A stretch of DNA of 64,000 nucleotides from Candidatus Pelagibacter sp. FZCC0015 (GTDB taxonomy: Bacteria > Pseudomonadota > Alphaproteobacteria > Pelagibacterales > Pelagibacteraceae). The notes below the pieces were generated by a model. It saw only the letters and a program-made list of their open reading frames with translations. It was not told the DNA's origin and ran no database searches. The DNA is taken from assembly GCF_007833635.1 (NCBI RefSeq), contig NZ_CP031125.1, positions 1,116,001 through 1,180,000 on the forward strand, read 5' to 3'. Positions 38,057-46,448 of the stretch are shown piece after piece. Position 1 is the stretch's first letter, and every line of letters begins with the position of its first letter. A program made the position numbers and the translations under genes.

Positions 38057-39205
38057 ATGTTTTGGACAGAGCTGATACTCATAGTTATAATAATTATTTT
38101 ATTATATTTTTTATTTAAAAAAAATATTAAGCCAGAAAATACAGCTCCAGTTGTAAATAAGACCAATAAAGATGATTTAGGAAAGAGAGTAATTATTGAA
38201 GAATTAGAAGATCAATTTTTTGCTTTAGATAAATATAACTTAATCAAATATCTTAACAAAAGTGCAAAACAACGTTTTGGCGAAAACTTAATTGATAAAA
38301 ATATTTCAAGTGTAATAAGAGATACAAAATTATTAGAAACAATTGATGAAGCTATTAAGGATCAAACCACAAAAAATGTTAATGTAGAAATCAATTTACC
38401 ATCTTATCAGCTTTACAAAATTTACGTTATTCCTGGTCCTACTCATTTGTTTCCAGAAATAGATTCTGTTGTATTGTTTCTAAAAGATTTTACAGAAATA
38501 ACAAAAGCACAAAAATTAAAAACTGATTTTGTTGCCAATGTGAGTCATGAGTTAAGAACACCTTTAGTTTCAATTAAAGGCTCTTTAGAGACTATTCTTG
38601 GACCAGCTTCAAACGACCAAGAGGCTCAAAAAAAATTTATGTCTATCATGTCTGATCAAGTATTGAGAATGGAAAACTTAATCAATGATTTATTGATTTT
38701 AAGTAGAATTGAGCTTGAAGAGCATATTAAACCAAATAAAATCATTAATCTAAATGATATTTTTAAAAATATTAAAAGTAACTTTGAATTAATTCTTAAA
38801 AAAAGGAAAATTAATTTACATATTGAGCTTATGGAACCAACTTTAGTTTTTGGTGATAATGATAAATTGTTAACTGTATTTTCAAATTTAATTGATAATT
38901 CAATTAAATATTCTCAAGATGGAAAAAATATATATGTCAAAAGTCAAAATAGTGAAGGTAAATTAATTGGTAAAAATATTGTCATTAGCATTAAAGATGA
39001 AGGGATTGGAATACCTCAACATTTAATTTCAAGAATAACTGAAAGATTTTTTAGAGTAGATACAGAAAAAAGTAAAAAAGTTGGTGGTACAGGTTTAGGT
39101 TTAGCTATTATGAAACACATTATATCTCAACACAGAGGTGATTACGAGATTCTTAGTAAACTTAATGAAGGTACTCAAATTAAAATATATCTTCCAACAA
39201 AATAA
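38057..39205 (+). CDS. phoR: Phosphate regulon sensor kinase PhoR
   Basis: The 382-residue kinase has one N-terminal membrane segment (about 5-21), a PAS-like domain (about 45-145), HisKA with His164 in VANVSHELRTPL, and HATPase with IKDEGIGIPQ and GGTGLGLAIMKHI. This short architecture is typical of PhoR, which has no large periplasmic domain and reads phosphate through PstSCAB and PhoU. It is separated from phoB by the pst genes. The following gene encodes an unknown exported protein. Confidence 0.9.
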   Translation: MFWTELILIVIIIILLYFLFKKNIKPENTAPVVNKTNKDDLGKRVIIEELEDQFFALDKYNLIKYLNKSAKQRFGENLIDKNISSVIRDTKLLETIDEAIKDQTTKNVNVEINLPSYQLYKIYVIPGPTHLFPEIDSVVLFLKDFTEITKAQKLKTDFVANVSHELRTPLVSIKGSLETILGPASNDQEAQKKFMSIMSDQVLRMENLINDLLILSRIELEEHIKPNKIINLNDIFKNIKSNFELILKKRKINLHIELMEPTLVFGDNDKLLTVFSNLIDNSIKYSQDGKNIYVKSQNSEGKLIGKNIVISIKDEGIGIPQHLISRITERFFRVDTEKSKKVGGTGLGLAIMKHIISQHRGDYEILSKLNEGTQIKIYLPTK

Positions 39206-39299
39206 TTAATTTAAAAAGTTGTTTAAAATTAACTCTTATTCAATCAATATTTAACAAATCTTTTGTTGATTCGTATCCTATTTTAATTAAATTTTTAAT

Positions 39300-39908
39300 A
39301 TGATTAAGATATTACATAGTATTTTAATTATCTTATTTGTTTTTATGTCGATGATTACTAAAAGTATATCATCAGATATATCTACAATTCTAAGGAACCA
39401 ACAATTAACTGTATTCGATATTGGTGTTTTTAGATTACAAGAAGATTTAAAAAGCACTTATCCTGAAATTAAAAAACACAAAGATGTCCCATATGAAGAT
39501 ATTTACATGGATGTTGTTACTTCATATCGAAACAATTCAGTAGATTTAATTATTTCAATTCCTGTAAACGAAAATTTAAAAAAAGAAAACTACATGTCAG
39601 ATTCATTTAGATGTCGAAATATATTTAACTCTGTCAGAGATCATTTGTTAAGAAATGAAAATATGAGTAATTATAGATTTACTATGGCAACAAGTTATTT
39701 AACATCTATTTTTTCAACTCCAAGTAGTTGGCCCAGATGGCGTTACGATCAAAGTGTTCTTGAGGAATTAGTTAATCTTGTGAAATTGGAAGTTATTTTA
39801 AGACCTACAACAGAACTTGCTTTTAAGGATAATGTTAATCCTGTTTCATGCAAAGGTGGTTTGGAAACCGAAAATAACGAGATTATTATCTCAATGAAAT
39901 ACAACTAA
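39300..39908 (+). CDS. Exported protein of unknown function in the pho cluster
   Basis: I do not recognise this 202-residue protein. It has a Sec-type signal peptide (hydrophobic about 5-20, cleavage near SIS/SD) and a mature part of about 178 residues with two cysteines, Cys105 and Cys184, that could form a disulfide. There are no further membrane segments. Conspicuous segments are FDIGVFRLQEDL (39-50) and SSWPRWRYDQSVLEE (142-156). It stands between phoR and pstS on the same strand with its own 94-bp leader, so a role in phosphate acquisition is a guess from position only. Confidence 0.8.
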   Translation: MIKILHSILIILFVFMSMITKSISSDISTILRNQQLTVFDIGVFRLQEDLKSTYPEIKKHKDVPYEDIYMDVVTSYRNNSVDLIISIPVNENLKKENYMSDSFRCRNIFNSVRDHLLRNENMSNYRFTMATSYLTSIFSTPSSWPRWRYDQSVLEELVNLVKLEVILRPTTELAFKDNVNPVSCKGGLETENNEIIISMKYN

Positions 39909-39918
39909 AAAGTTACCT

Positions 39919-39952
39919 TTTTAACAAAACTGTAACAATTCTGTAATATTAA
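39919..39952 (+). promoter_or_regulatory. PhoB box array and promoter of pstS
   Basis: Three units at exact 11-bp spacing: TTTTAAC (39919), CTGTAAC (39930) and CTGTAAT (39941). Two share CTGTAA exactly. TATTAA (39947-39952) lies 10 bp after the second unit and could be the -10; TTTATA (39965) is an alternative. This is the expected Pho box layout upstream of pstS. Confidence 0.75.
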
Positions 39953-40013
39953 AGATTCAATTAATTTATACGAGTCTGAAATCTTTTAATTAACAATGAA
40001 AGGATTAAAGATA

Positions 40014-41045
40014 ATGAAAAAACTAACTATAATAATTGCTTCGCTTGTTGCTTTAACAATTGCAACAGTTGCCCAAGCAAGAGATCAAATTAAAATAGTT
40101 GGTTCATCTACAGTATTCCCTTACGCGACTGTTGTTGCTGAAAGATTCGGTGGTTCAGGATTTAAAACTCCTGTAATCGAGTCGACTGGTACTGGTGGAG
40201 GAGCTAAACTATTCTGTGCTGGTGTTGGTGAGCAACATCCAGATATTACAAATGCATCAAGAGCTATGAAAGATTCAGAAAAAGCTCTATGTAAAAAAAA
40301 TGGAGTTAATGAAATAGTAGAAATCGTTGTTGGTAACGATGGTATTACATTAGCTTATAGTAAAGATGCAAAACCAGTAAACTTTACTAAAGAGCAATTA
40401 TATTTAGCATTAGCTGCACATACAGTTGTTGATGGTAAATTAGTTCCAAATATCTATAAAACTTGGGATCAAATTGACCCAAGTCTACCTAAGCAGAAGA
40501 TTTCTGTAATGATCCCTCCAGGAACTTCTGGAACAAGAGATGCTTGGAATTCTTTAGTAATGAAAAAAGGTATGACTAAAGAAGCTAAGGCTCTTTATAA
40601 AGCTGGTTATGAGGCTGGAAATAAAAAATACAAAAAACCTGAAAAACTTTACAGAGAAGATGGTGCTGCTATTGAAGTTGGTGAGAACGATAGTTTAATC
40701 ATCCAAAAATTAGTTGCTGATAAAGATATGTTTGGTTTCTTTGGTTTTAGTTATTTCTTAGCTGCTAAAGATAAATTGCAAGCTGCTAGCATTGATGGCG
40801 GTCAACCATCTCTAGAAAGTATTCAAGACTATAGTTATGCAGTTGCAAGACCATTATTTTTCTATGTGAAAAAAGCTCACGTTGGTGTGATCCCTGGATT
40901 ACATGAATTTGTAAAAGAATTCACTACAACTAAAGCTATAGGTAAAAACGGCTATTTGGCTGACATTGGTTTAGTACCATTAGATAAGAAGTTGTATAAG
41001 ACAACTAGAACTAATGCAAAAGACCTTGTGGCAATGGCTGACTAA
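40014..41045 (+). CDS. pstS: Phosphate ABC transporter binding protein PstS
   Basis: I choose the ATG at 40014 (343 residues) over the in-frame one at 39996 because it follows AGGA and starts a clean signal peptide (cleavage at AQA/RDQ). The mature protein shows the phosphate-binding motifs GSSTVFPY, ESTGTGGGAKLFC, DITNASRAM and PPGTSGTRDAWNSL. It captures phosphate in the periplasm. The coding sequence uses more G+C-ending codons than its neighbours, consistent with very high expression, and a strong terminator follows before pstC. Confidence 0.96.
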   Translation: MKKLTIIIASLVALTIATVAQARDQIKIVGSSTVFPYATVVAERFGGSGFKTPVIESTGTGGGAKLFCAGVGEQHPDITNASRAMKDSEKALCKKNGVNEIVEIVVGNDGITLAYSKDAKPVNFTKEQLYLALAAHTVVDGKLVPNIYKTWDQIDPSLPKQKISVMIPPGTSGTRDAWNSLVMKKGMTKEAKALYKAGYEAGNKKYKKPEKLYREDGAAIEVGENDSLIIQKLVADKDMFGFFGFSYFLAAKDKLQAASIDGGQPSLESIQDYSYAVARPLFFYVKKAHVGVIPGLHEFVKEFTTTKAIGKNGYLADIGLVPLDKKLYKTTRTNAKDLVAMAD

Positions 41046-41070
41046 TAAGATTGGTTAATAAGTAAAAATT

Positions 41071-41098
41071 AAGGGGTCTTTTTAGACCCCTTTTTTTT
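41071..41098 (+). terminator. Terminator between pstS and pstC
   Basis: GGGGTCT (41073-41079), a TTTT loop and AGACCCC (41084-41090) are followed by eight T. It ends 33 bp before pstC and likely lowers expression of the permease genes relative to pstS, the same layout as aapJ/aapQ. Confidence 0.88.
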
Positions 41099-41131
41099 AA
41101 GAAGGTGTAAAGTAAAACATTAGGAGATTCT

Positions 41132-42517
41132 TTGAACTTAGTCATATTCACTTTTATAGTCCTTCTTGGTTTTACTAGTTACTATTTTGGAAGAAAAAAA
41201 GCCTATTCAATTCAAGCAACAAATACCAGATTAACAGCACTTCCAAAATTTTATGGATATTATTTAGCAATATGGTGCGCAATACCCGCTTTTATTATTT
41301 ATTCTTTATGGGCAATATTTGAGCCGAGTATAGTTAAGTTAATAATTTTAAGTGATTATAGCAATCAGGGATATCTTGATGATGAACTAAATCTAATTTA
41401 TGAAAAAACTAAATCATTATCTCGTGGCCAGTTTAGTGGAGAAATTACTCCTTATCTTGAAACATCTGCAGAAAAATATTTAAATCTTCGATCTATAGCC
41501 CAAAACTCTAAAGTTGTTTTAATTTTGGCAATAATTATAGCTTCTATAGTTTATGGTTATAAAAGAATTTCTTCAAACAATAGAACAAGAGAACCGGTTG
41601 AAAAATTTTTAAATGCTGTTTTATTTACAGCTTCTTTGGCAGCTATATTAACAACTATTGGAATTGTTTTTTCATTAATATTTCAAACTATCGATTTTTT
41701 TAAAGTAATTCCCTTGTTTGATTTTATTTTTGGAACTCATTGGTATCCAGCTAAAGCATTTGTGAGAGATGCTTCTGAGCCTTTGGATCCATCAATGTAT
41801 TCTGACACATTTGGGGCTGTACCAATTTTTGCTGGAACATTTTTTATAGCATTAATTGCAATGTGTGTTGCTATACCAATTGGATTGATGAGTGGAATTT
41901 ATTTAGCTGAATACGCTTCAACTAAAGTAAGACAATATGCAAAACCTTTAATTGAAATTTTAGCAGGCATACCAACTGTAGTTTATGGTTTTTTTGCAGC
42001 TTTGACAGTAGGACCATTCCTTAAAGATATAGGAACGGCGATGGGATTAGAAGTATCTGCAGAGAGTGCTCTAGCTGCAGGGGGTGTAATGGGGATAATG
42101 ATTATTCCGTTTATATCTAGTTTGAGTGATGACGTTATTACTAGTGTTCCTCAAGGTTTAAGAGATGGTAGTTATGCAATGGGGGCTACTAAATCAGAAA
42201 CAATAAAAAAAGTTATTTTTCCAGCAGCATTACCAGGAATTGTTGGTTCTATCTTGTTAGGTGTTTCTAGAGCTGTTGGAGAAACAATGATTGTAGTTAT
42301 GGCTTCAGGCCTTGCAGCCAACTTAACATTTAACCCTTTAGAATCTACTTCAACTATAACTGCTCAAATTGTCGTAATATTAATTGGAGATCAGGCCTTT
42401 GGAGATCCTAAAACCCAGGCAGCATTTGCACTAGGTATGACATTGTTTTTGGTTACACTTAGTTTAAATATTTTCGCTTTAAGAGTTGTTAAAAAATATA
42501 GGGAAAAATATGAATAA
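41132..42517 (+). CDS. pstC: Phosphate ABC transporter permease PstC
   Basis: The 461-residue permease starts at TTG (41132), supported by TAGGAG 5 bp upstream; no ATG gives a better N-terminus. Membrane segments lie at about 1-20, 44-72, 121-140, 165-190 and in the C-terminal transport domain, with the EAA loop VPQGLRDGSYAMGATKSETIKK (about 344-365). Length is typical of alphaproteobacterial PstC, which has a longer N-terminal region than E. coli PstC. It overlaps pstA by 8 bp. Confidence 0.94.
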   Translation: MNLVIFTFIVLLGFTSYYFGRKKAYSIQATNTRLTALPKFYGYYLAIWCAIPAFIIYSLWAIFEPSIVKLIILSDYSNQGYLDDELNLIYEKTKSLSRGQFSGEITPYLETSAEKYLNLRSIAQNSKVVLILAIIIASIVYGYKRISSNNRTREPVEKFLNAVLFTASLAAILTTIGIVFSLIFQTIDFFKVIPLFDFIFGTHWYPAKAFVRDASEPLDPSMYSDTFGAVPIFAGTFFIALIAMCVAIPIGLMSGIYLAEYASTKVRQYAKPLIEILAGIPTVVYGFFAALTVGPFLKDIGTAMGLEVSAESALAAGGVMGIMIIPFISSLSDDVITSVPQGLRDGSYAMGATKSETIKKVIFPAALPGIVGSILLGVSRAVGETMIVVMASGLAANLTFNPLESTSTITAQIVVILIGDQAFGDPKTQAAFALGMTLFLVTLSLNIFALRVVKKYREKYE

Positions 42518-43778
42518 AAATAAAGAAAAACTCCTAAATTCTAGATATAGGGCAGAAAAAAGATTTCAATTTTACGGGAAAAGCGCAATTTTTTTAGCTC
42601 TTTTGTTTTTAACAATTTTTATTTTTAAAATCTTTTCTACGGGCTATACAGCGTTTCAGAAAACTTGGTTAATTGTACCAGTCACCTTTGATGCTGAAAC
42701 CATGTACCTTGAAGAAAATCCTTCTAAAGAAGACTTAGAGGATGCAGATTATTTTGATCTAGCTTTACAAACAATGTTTAATTTAGATAAAAGTGCCTCA
42801 GAAAAACAACAAAATGATCTGAAGCGAATGGTCTCTTACTTTTTTGAAAGAGAGATTAAAAGGGAGCTTTTAAATGACCCTTCATTAATTGGAAAAACTA
42901 AAGATGTTTATTTAACTGCTTCAGATGATTTAGATCAAGTATTCAAAGGCAATTATCCAAGGGATTTACCTGAAGATCAAAGAAGAGTTACAGATTATCA
43001 ATTAAAGATTTTTGATCAACTTGTGGAACAGGGAAGAGTTGAAAGTAAATTCAATTTAAGTTTTTTTACATATCCTGATTCAAGAGAAGCTGAATTAGCT
43101 GGTATAGCAAGCTCATTTATGGGATCGATTTTTTCTATTTTAGTTTGTTTAGTTATTGCATTTCCTGTTGCAGTGCTAGCAGCTATTTATTTAGAGGAAT
43201 TCGCACCAAAAAATAGATTTACTGATTTTATTGAGGTAAATATAAATAACTTAGCAGCAGTCCCATCAATTGTTTTTGGTCTTTTGGGACTAGGTATTTT
43301 GCTGGCTGTATTTCAGTTACCTAGATCAACGCCTTTAGTTGGTGGAATAACTTTATCGTTGATGACATTGCCAACAATTATTATTGCCTGTAGAGCATCT
43401 TTAAAAGCAGTTCCTCCAAGTATAAGAGAGGCTGCACTTGCAATGGGCGCTAGTAAAATGCAAACTACAATGCATCATACAGTGCCATTGTCTATGCCAG
43501 GGACTTTATCTGGTACAATTATTGGCTTGGCTCAAGCTTTAGGTGAAACCGCTCCTTTGATATTGATTGGTATGGTAGCTTTTGTAAATACAATTCCAGG
43601 ATCACCTTTAGATCCAGCTGCAAGTTTGCCGGTACAAATTTATATATGGGCAGAGAGTGCTGAAAGAGGTTTTGTCGAGAAAGTTTCTGCTTGTATTATG
43701 GTCCTATTGGGATTTTTAATTATAATGAATTTGTTTGCACAAATAATTAGACATAAATTTGAAAAAAAATGGAGTTAA
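42510..43778 (+). CDS. pstA: Phosphate ABC transporter permease PstA
   Basis: I start it at the ATG at 42510 (422 residues), preceded by AGGG and overlapping the pstC stop by 8 bp; the longer frame from 42486 is less likely. One membrane segment near 25-45 is followed by a long polar domain (about 55-195) and then the permease domain with [12 protein letters not shown] and the EAA loop [19 protein letters not shown]. It forms the channel with PstC. The extra polar domain is usual in alphaproteobacterial PstA. Confidence 0.93.
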   Translation: MNKNKEKLLNSRYRAEKRFQFYGKSAIFLALLFLTIFIFKIFSTGYTAFQKTWLIVPVTFDAETMYLEENPSKEDLEDADYFDLALQTMFNLDKSASEKQQNDLKRMVSYFFEREIKRELLNDPSLIGKTKDVYLTASDDLDQVFKGNYPRDLPEDQRRVTDYQLKIFDQLVEQGRVESKFNLSFFTYPDSREAELAGIASSFMGSIFSILVCLVIAFPVAVLAAIYLEEFAPKNRFTDFIEVNINNLAAVPSIVFGLLGLGILLAVFQLPRSTPLVGGITLSLMTLPTIIIACRASLKAVPPSIREAALAMGASKMQTTMHHTVPLSMPGTLSGTIIGLAQALGETAPLILIGMVAFVNTIPGSPLDPAASLPVQIYIWAESAERGFVEKVSACIMVLLGFLIIMNLFAQIIRHKFEKKWS

Positions 43779-43779
43779 G

Positions 43780-44535
43780 ATGATAAAGATAAATTCAAAA
43801 AATGTAGATGTTTTCTATGGAAAAAAACAAGCTCTATTCAATATAAACTTGGATATTGAAGAAAATCAAGTTACTGCACTAATTGGTCCTTCAGGTTGTG
43901 GTAAATCTACTTATTTAAGATGTCTAAATCGTATGAATGACGTGATTGATATATGTAGAGTAAAAGGGCAGATTATAATCAATGATTTTGATATCAATGA
44001 CAAGAGTTGCGATGTAGTTAGATTAAGAGAAAAAATTGGGATGGTTTTTCAAAAACCAAATCCTTTTCCTAAAACTATTTATGAAAATATTTCATATGGT
44101 CCAACAATTCATGGCATGGCTCAATCAAAAAATGAAATGGATGAAATAGTTGAAACCAGCTTAAAAAAGGCAGCATTATGGGAAGAGGTTAAAGATAGAC
44201 TTCATGAACCAGGTACTGGTTTGTCTGGTGGACAACAACAAAGATTATGCATAGCAAGGGCTATTTCAGTTAAACCTGAAGTTATTCTTATGGACGAGCC
44301 TTGTTCTGCTTTAGATCCTATTGCTACAGCTCAAATAGAAGAACTAATTGATGAGTTAAAAAAAGACCATACTATTATAATAGTCACTCATTCAATGGCT
44401 CAAGCAGCAAGAGTATCCCAAAACACAGGCTTTTTTCATCTGGGAGAATTGATAGAACATGGTTCTACTGATAAAATATTTAAGAATCCTGAAAATAAAA
44501 GAACTCAGGATTATATTACAGGGAGGTTTGGATAA
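43780..44535 (+). CDS. pstB: Phosphate ABC transporter ATPase PstB
   Basis: The 251-residue ATPase is started at 43780, with GGAG upstream and one base after the pstA stop. It has Walker [10 protein letters not shown] (36-44), [10 protein letters not shown] at the Q-loop, the signature [14 protein letters not shown], Walker [13 protein letters not shown] and the H-loop [12 protein letters not shown], the near-invariant PstB wording. It powers PstCA. Its stop overlaps the phoU ATG by one base. Confidence 0.96.
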   Translation: MIKINSKNVDVFYGKKQALFNINLDIEENQVTALIGPSGCGKSTYLRCLNRMNDVIDICRVKGQIIINDFDINDKSCDVVRLREKIGMVFQKPNPFPKTIYENISYGPTIHGMAQSKNEMDEIVETSLKKAALWEEVKDRLHEPGTGLSGGQQQRLCIARAISVKPEVILMDEPCSALDPIATAQIEELIDELKKDHTIIIVTHSMAQAARVSQNTGFFHLGELIEHGSTDKIFKNPENKRTQDYITGRFG

Positions 44536-45242
44536 TGGTTGAAGCACCACACACGGTTAAGTCTTACGAGGAAGAACTTAAAAATTTAAATAGTAATATA
44601 ATTAAAATGGGTGGTTTTTGCGAGGAGTCATTAGGCAAGGCTATTCAAGCCATTACCACAAGAAATAGTGATAATGCGGAAGCTGTTATAAAAGATGACG
44701 AAAAAATAGATAAGTTTGAAACTTTAATAGAGCAACAGGTGGTAAATCTAATTGCTTTAAGACAACCAATGGCAATAGATTTAAGAGAAACTGTAACCGC
44801 ATTGAAAATTTCATCTGATTTAGAACGAATAGGTGATTTGGCAAAGAATATTTCAAAAAGAACATTATTATTAAATGAAAATTTACCAAAAAATTTGACC
44901 GAAGCTTTGGTAAGAGTTTCTTCTAATGTTCAAAAACAACTCAAATCTATTTTGGATGCATATTTAGATAGGTCATCTGCTATGGCTATAAATGTCTGGG
45001 AAGGTGATGAACAAATAGATGATTTAACAAATTTATGCATGCAAGAAGTAATAAAATATTTGAAGGAAGACGAAAAAAATCTAGATGATGGTACTCATTT
45101 ATTATTTGTTACTAAAAATATTGAACGTATCGGTGATCACACAACAAACATTGCAGAGCAGGTATATTATTTAGTTACAGGAGAGTATTTAGAAGGAGAT
45201 CGTCCAAAAGGAACAGAGCCAATAGTAACAGGAGAAAAGTAA
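44535..45242 (+). CDS. phoU: Phosphate transport regulator PhoU
   Basis: The 235-residue protein consists of two three-helix PhoU repeats, each with the metal-binding E/DxxxD motif: SSDLERIGDLAKNI and VTKNIERIGDHTTNIAEQ. PhoU links PstB and PhoR and holds the kinase in the phosphatase state when phosphate is plentiful. It lies within pstSCAB-phoU-phoB with one-base and 3-bp junctions, the classical arrangement. Confidence 0.95.
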   Translation: MVEAPHTVKSYEEELKNLNSNIIKMGGFCEESLGKAIQAITTRNSDNAEAVIKDDEKIDKFETLIEQQVVNLIALRQPMAIDLRETVTALKISSDLERIGDLAKNISKRTLLLNENLPKNLTEALVRVSSNVQKQLKSILDAYLDRSSAMAINVWEGDEQIDDLTNLCMQEVIKYLKEDEKNLDDGTHLLFVTKNIERIGDHTTNIAEQVYYLVTGEYLEGDRPKGTEPIVTGEK

Positions 45243-45245
45243 TAA

Positions 45246-45929
45246 ATGTCTGCTCACGTGTTTATTGCTGAAGATGAAACTTCAATAGTAACGCTGCTAA
45301 AATATAATCTTGAAAAAGAAGGTCACAAAGTAAGCTATTCCGAAAATGGTGAAGATGCACTTAAACAAATTAAAGATAAGCATCCTGACTTAATATTAAT
45401 GGATTGGATGTTGCCAGATTTGTCGGGTGTTGAAATATGTAAGAATTTAAAAAAAGACAAAAAATATAACGACATACCTGTAATAATGTTGACAGCAAAA
45501 GGTGAGGAAGAGGACAAATTAAGAGCTTTTGATACAGGTGCAGATGATTATGTAACAAAGCCATTTAGTCAAAAAGAACTTAATGCAAGAATTAAATCAC
45601 TACTTAGAAGATCAAAACCACAATCATCTGCAGATGTTGTTGAGTTTACAGATCTAAAAATAGATAGAATAACAAAAAGAGTTTATAGAAATAATGTTGA
45701 AATAAATTTAGGTCCTACAGAATTTAAATTATTAGATTTTTTTATCAAAAATCCAAAAAGAGTATATTCACGAGAACAACTATTAAACAATGTTTGGGGT
45801 GAAAATATTTATGTAGAGTCTAGAACAGTCGATGTACATATTAGAAGATTAAGACAAGCTATTAATATAGATAAAACCAAACCATTAATTAGAACTGTAA
45901 GATCAGCAGGTTATTCTTTAGAATCTTGA
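45246..45929 (+). CDS. phoB: Phosphate regulon response regulator PhoB
   Basis: PhoB has a receiver domain with Asp53 in LMDWMLPDLSG and the K-P pair in DYVTKPFSQ, and a C-terminal OmpR-type winged helix (LGPTEFKLLDFFI, VYSREQLLNNVWG, RTVDVHIRRLRQAI, IRTVRSAGYSLES). The 227-residue length is standard. When phosphorylated by PhoR it binds Pho boxes, candidates for which are listed in this window. The 3' end overlaps the convergent sixA by 19 bp. Confidence 0.95.
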   Translation: MSAHVFIAEDETSIVTLLKYNLEKEGHKVSYSENGEDALKQIKDKHPDLILMDWMLPDLSGVEICKNLKKDKKYNDIPVIMLTAKGEEEDKLRAFDTGADDYVTKPFSQKELNARIKSLLRRSKPQSSADVVEFTDLKIDRITKRVYRNNVEINLGPTEFKLLDFFIKNPKRVYSREQLLNNVWGENIYVESRTVDVHIRRLRQAINIDKTKPLIRTVRSAGYSLES

Positions 45930-46435
45930 AGGTCTTTAGGTCTCATAAATTCCTTAATTAAACCATTTCCATCTAATTTATTCCATTCATTAAAATCAAA
46001 ATAAATTTTTGCAAAAGCTGATGTTGGAAATTTATAGTTTAATAATTTAAAATGATTGTTGTTATGATTTTTTGTCAGTGATCGTACTAGATTTCTAACT
46101 GCAGGCTCGTGGTTAATTAAAAGCACAGACTTAAATTTTTTAGGTGTTTTTTTTATTATACCTATAATTTTATCTTCACTTGATAGGTATAATTTTTTTG
46201 AAGAAATAATTTTTTTTGGTTTTTCTATTTTTTTTAATAAAATTTTTAACGTTTTCTTTGTTCTTTTTGATGATGAAAGTAATATGTAATCAAACTTATA
46301 TTTTTTTTTAACAAAAAATTCACAAATCTTTTTTGCATTTTTCTTGCCACGTTTACTTAAAGGTCTTTCATGATCCTCAAGATTTGGATGGTCCCAGCTA
46401 GATTTTGCATGACGCATAACGTATAATTTGAGCAT
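45911..46435 (-). CDS. sixA: SixA-type phosphohistidine phosphatase
   Basis: The histidine phosphatase fold is recognised from LYVMRHAKSSW at the N-terminus (RHA catalytic motif, His9), HERPLSKRGKKNA, and VLLINHEPAVRNL. I start the gene at 46435, giving 174 residues and placing the RHA motif at the N-terminus; the longer frame runs across the ppk start. SixA dephosphorylates phosphohistidine proteins such as HPt domains or NPr of the nitrogen PTS. It lies tail-to-tail with phoB and 13 bp from the divergent ppk. Confidence 0.85.
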   Translation of the reverse strand: MLKLYVMRHAKSSWDHPNLEDHERPLSKRGKKNAKKICEFFVKKKYKFDYILLSSSKRTKKTLKILLKKIEKPKKIISSKKLYLSSEDKIIGIIKKTPKKFKSVLLINHEPAVRNLVRSLTKNHNNNHFKLLNYKFPTSAFAKIYFDFNEWNKLDGNGLIKEFMRPKDLQDSKE

Positions 46436-46448
46436 AAAGTTTAAATAT

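Noticed and set aside
39206..39299. A possible Pho box (ATTTAAC followed by CTTTTGT) before the unknown exported gene
   Set aside because: The second unit does not match, and no -10 is well placed. In A+T-rich DNA such partial matches are common.
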